A stretch of 36,681 nt of DNA from Limnoraphis robusta CS-951 (GTDB lineage Bacteria > Cyanobacteriota > Cyanobacteriia > Cyanobacteriales > Microcoleaceae). The position numbers were made by a program, and so were the translations under genes. This document shows positions 34,652 through 36,681 of this stretch, one piece after another (the stretch's first letter is position 1; each line of letters begins with the position of its first letter). The notes below the pieces were generated by a model. It did no database searches. It had not been told where the DNA came from and saw only the letters and a program-made list of their open reading frames with translations. The stretch lies in contig NZ_LATL02000216.1 in assembly GCF_000972705.2 (NCBI RefSeq), forward strand, positions 1 to 36,681. The letters run 5' to 3'.

Positions 34652-34680
34652 ACTATAGCCTTATTGAAAATAATTGTCAA
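34652..34680 (-). promoter_or_regulatory. Sigma70-type promoter on the minus strand
   Basis: TTGACA (34680-34675) and TATAGT (34657-34652) separated by exactly 17 nt. The best -35/-10 pair noticed in the window. Confidence 0.7.
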
Positions 34681-34790
34681 ATATTTGGAGTGTTTTGATC
34701 GAACCTGCCGAAAAATCAGGAGAATTGATCAGAACGGCAGCACTGGCGAGTTATGATAGTTGAGGATTTCCAGCAGATAGAATCGGCTCT

Positions 34791-35450
34791 ATGGCTTTGC
34801 AACTGCGTATTTATGTTCCTCCTCATCCGTTGATCAAGCACTGGCTCTCGGTGGCTCGTGACGTGAATACCCCCTCGGCGATTTTTCGTTCCGCGATGAC
34901 AGAATTGGGGCGATGGCTCACCTATGAAGCGGTGCGAGACTGGCTTCCCATCCTAGAAACGACAGTGCAAACGCCTCTGGCGGAATGTCCAGCGACTTAT
35001 GTCAATCCTCAAGTCCCTTTAGCGGTGATTCCGATTTTACGAGCGGGGTTAGCTTTAATGGAGGGAATTCAAAGCGTTGTCCCCCTAACTTCGGTGTATC
35101 ATTTGGGCATGGTACGCAACGAGGAAACTTTAGAATGTAGTTGCTATCTCAATAAACTTCCCCCGGCTTTTGATCCTCAAACTCGTGTATTAGTCAGTGA
35201 ACCGATGCTGGCGACAGGCGGAACGATAATGGCGACGATGGAGGAATTAACCAAACGTGGAGTCGATCCGGAGTTAACGCGGATTATTTCAATTGTAGCC
35301 GCTCCCCCAGCGTTACAACGGTTGAGTGTAGCTTATCCTCAGCTTAAGGTGTATACGGCGATTATTGATGAGACAGTAAATGACAATGGGTTTATTGTAC
35401 CCGGCTTAGGGGATGCTGGCGATCGCACCTTTGGGACGCACGAAGGGTAA
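34791..35450 (+). CDS. upp: Uracil phosphoribosyltransferase
   Basis: 219 aa, cytoplasmic pyrimidine salvage enzyme making UMP from uracil and PRPP. N-terminus LRIYVPPHPLIKHWLSVARD is typical. PILRAGLALMEGI and LVSEPMLATGGTIMATMEEL (the PRPP loop) are the signature motifs. The C-terminus DETVNDNGFIVPGLGDAGDR then TFGT closes the uracil site. Monocistronic or followed by the 104-aa gene 30 nt later. Confidence 0.96.
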   Translation: MALQLRIYVPPHPLIKHWLSVARDVNTPSAIFRSAMTELGRWLTYEAVRDWLPILETTVQTPLAECPATYVNPQVPLAVIPILRAGLALMEGIQSVVPLTSVYHLGMVRNEETLECSCYLNKLPPAFDPQTRVLVSEPMLATGGTIMATMEELTKRGVDPELTRIISIVAAPPALQRLSVAYPQLKVYTAIIDETVNDNGFIVPGLGDAGDRTFGTHEG

Positions 35451-35480
35451 AATAAAGCTATTGAGAAGAGAAAACCGCAT

Positions 35481-35795
35481 ATGAGTAATCGAGAAGGGTT
35501 TACCAGTGGATTGATGATCGGAGCGACTTTGGGGAGTATGATAGGTGGCGTTTTAGGGGTGGTGTTAGCCTCGCGAATGTCCAATGACAACTCAAGCAAT
35601 CAGCTACTCGAAGCGAAAAAAACCAAGAAGAAATCCCCTCAACACGACGCCGAGAATATCGAGATAGCCCGTTTGAGTCTTGAAGATAAAATTGCTCAAC
35701 TCAATCAGGCGATTGATGATGTTCGCCAACAGTTGGGAAGCGTTAACGGTAATGTTACCCCGGAAAACTCCGAATCGCTGCAAGAGGATGCCTGA
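35481..35795 (+). CDS. Small YtxH-like membrane-anchored protein
   Basis: 104 aa. One glycine-rich hydrophobic segment at 7-29 (FTSGLMIGATLGSMIGGVLG onwards), then a lysine-rich stretch (AKKTKKKS) and an acidic helix likely to coil (LEDKIAQLNQAIDDVRQQLG). The pattern is that of YtxH/gas-vesicle-GvpP-like stress proteins. Function unknown; in close tandem with upp. Confidence 0.65.
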   Translation: MSNREGFTSGLMIGATLGSMIGGVLGVVLASRMSNDNSSNQLLEAKKTKKKSPQHDAENIEIARLSLEDKIAQLNQAIDDVRQQLGSVNGNVTPENSESLQEDA

Positions 35796-35884
35796 GACGG
35801 GAACATCCTCCTAGAACCTAAAATGTGATAAACTATCAAAGACAAGGCAAACTTTAAAATTGAGTAGAAAATCAATAAACTTCT

Positions 35885-36163
35885 ATGAGTTCCCCAATAG
35901 GCTTACTGGCTGATACAATAGCTCAGTTTCTACAAATTTATATGGTTCTAATCTTTATTAGAATCTTGTTAAGTTGGTTTCCGAATGTGGATTGGAGTAA
36001 TCCTTTCTTCTCGGTTTTAAGTCAGTTGACCGATCCTTACTTGAATGTTTTTCGTTCCATTATTCCCCCCTTGGGAGGAATTGACTTTTCGGCTATTATT
36101 GCCATTTTTCTCTTGCAAATTGTGGCTGGAATTCTCCCCCAACTTTTGTATAGTTTGGTTTAA
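35885..36163 (+). CDS. YggT family membrane protein
   Basis: 92 aa, two membrane helices: IAQFLQIYMVLIFIRILLSW and AIIAIFLLQIVAGILPQLLY. Between them are the YggT hallmarks WFPNVDWSNPFFSVLSQLTD and PYLNVFRSIIPPLGGIDFS. Homologues in cyanobacteria and plastids (YlmG/CCB3-like) affect thylakoid or nucleoid organisation and haem attachment; which applies here is unknown. Confidence 0.9.
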   Translation: MSSPIGLLADTIAQFLQIYMVLIFIRILLSWFPNVDWSNPFFSVLSQLTDPYLNVFRSIIPPLGGIDFSAIIAIFLLQIVAGILPQLLYSLV

Positions 36164-36287
36164 AAGTCAAAGATTCAGGTTGGGTGCTTCAGTCGCGTTA
36201 CCAAGAGAAGCAGGTTTAGAGCAAGGTCGTTCACGACGGATTATTTTATGCTAACATAAGTTTATCGTGGCTTGATGCCGATAATCT

Positions 36288-36536
36288 ATGCTTGTGTATG
36301 AAATGAAGCTGCAAGGAACGCAATACCAGTACAGAAAGTTAGACGAAGCTATCCGTACTGGTAGGTTTGTTCGTAACAGCATCATCAAAGCATGGATAGA
36401 CGGTCAAGTTAAAAGTCGCAACGATGCCTATCGCTACTGCAAACTGCTGTCAGACAATCCTAGTTTTCCTTGGGTGAACAAACTCAATTCTATGGCTCGA
36501 CAAGCACAGGCAGAGAGAGCATGGGCATCAATTTAA
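36288..36536 (+). pseudogene. IS200/IS605-type TnpB, N-terminal fragment
   Basis: 82 codons: MLVYEMKLQGTQYQYRKLDE, then AIRTGRFVRNSIIKAWIDG, a short variable run, and NKLNSMARQAQAERAWASI, then a stop. This is the N-terminal helix-turn-helix (wedge-proximal) region of TnpB/OrfB from IS605-family elements. The remaining ~300 residues with RuvC and zinc ribbon are missing. No TnpA or catalytic Asp/Glu is present, so the fragment cannot act as an RNA-guided nuclease. Confidence 0.82.
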
Positions 36537-36644
36537 AAACGGATAGAGAAGCGGAAGAACGGATTAACTTAACTGTAAAACCCATATATCTTGGCATCTC
36601 ACAGATAGCTTAATCCGTTAAATCCTTATCCTATCTGTTTTAAA
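36536..36644. repeat. Nested inverted repeats after the TnpB fragment
   Basis: Outer arms AAAACGGATAG (36536-36546) and CTATCTGTTTT (36631-36641) are imperfect inverts. Inner arms AACGGATTAA (36558-36567) and TTAATCCGTT (36610-36619) are a perfect 10-bp inverted repeat with a 42-nt loop. The outer left arm overlaps the TnpB stop. They may mark the end of the element that cut TnpB. Confidence 0.55.
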
Positions 36645-36681
36645 TTGAGCGATTTTATCAAAATTGTCGGCAAAAAATACC

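Noticed and set aside
36045..36254. 69-codon frame ending GASVALPREAGLEQGRSRR
   Set aside because: Begins inside YggT in another frame; the tail may derive from a repeat, with no supporting start site.

Overview
The window comes from the chromosome of a filamentous (Oscillatoriales-like) cyanobacterium. Pointers are the many HIP1 octamers (GCGATCGC), the cyanobacterial atp1 gene order (atp1-a-c-b'-b-delta-alpha-gamma, with beta/epsilon elsewhere), a tocopherol cyclase of the Slr1737 type, a GlgA2-type glycogen synthase, DUF1995, Uma2 and UPF0175 proteins, and a very large Calx-beta/RTX surface protein. The genus is not proven.

Layout. 1-1536: 3' part of alaS, open from base 1 through an in-frame palindromic repeat. 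1579-5272: a decaying island of small toxin/antitoxin-like genes on both strands. It holds a PBECR-like protein with DUF2283, VapB-like and RelB-like antitoxins beside a PIN stump and a ParE gene with one stop, and a broken HTH gene. A 474-aa coiled-coil protein with a possible nuclease-like domain also lies here. 5341-9440: tocopherol cyclase, a tRNA-Arg(CCU) split by a 210-nt group I intron, glgA and a ROK sugar kinase. 9684-11568: a 48-aa ORF, a GNAT gene split by a ~100-bp MITE, and an alpha/beta hydrolase. 11649-17954 (minus): a 2101-aa secreted or surface protein (DUF4347, CSLREA/parallel beta-helix, lamin-tail, Calx-beta, PTPTVE repeats, RTX). 18471-21967 (minus): metallophosphoesterase, DUF1995 protein, cysteine desulfurase, and a zinc-ribbon/RelE-like protein. 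22488-25833: PLD-HhH protein with an EF-hand-like loop, an isoprenylcysteine-methyltransferase-like membrane protein, Uma2, UPF0175. 25964-27766: proS. 28070-34091: the ATP synthase operon, followed by a clear terminator. 34092-34790: a gene-free stretch with another MITE copy and a candidate 61-nt sRNA on the minus strand. 34791-36163: upp, a small YtxH-like protein, YggT. 36288-36681: a 3'-truncated IS605-type TnpB fragment followed by nested inverted repeats.

The core genes look ordinary. The notable material is small: four near-identical MITE copies (one in a gene whose frame can be rebuilt by removing it), three copies of a ~58-bp GGGGCGGGTT-ended repeat (one supplying the proS stop codon), an intron-containing tRNA, several toxin-antitoxin relics, an EF-hand-like loop inside a phospholipase D, and an sRNA candidate with near-consensus promoter and terminator and a CU-rich anti-Shine-Dalgarno segment. 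I found no CRISPR array or prophage, and no wholly new multi-gene system that can be defended from sequence alone.
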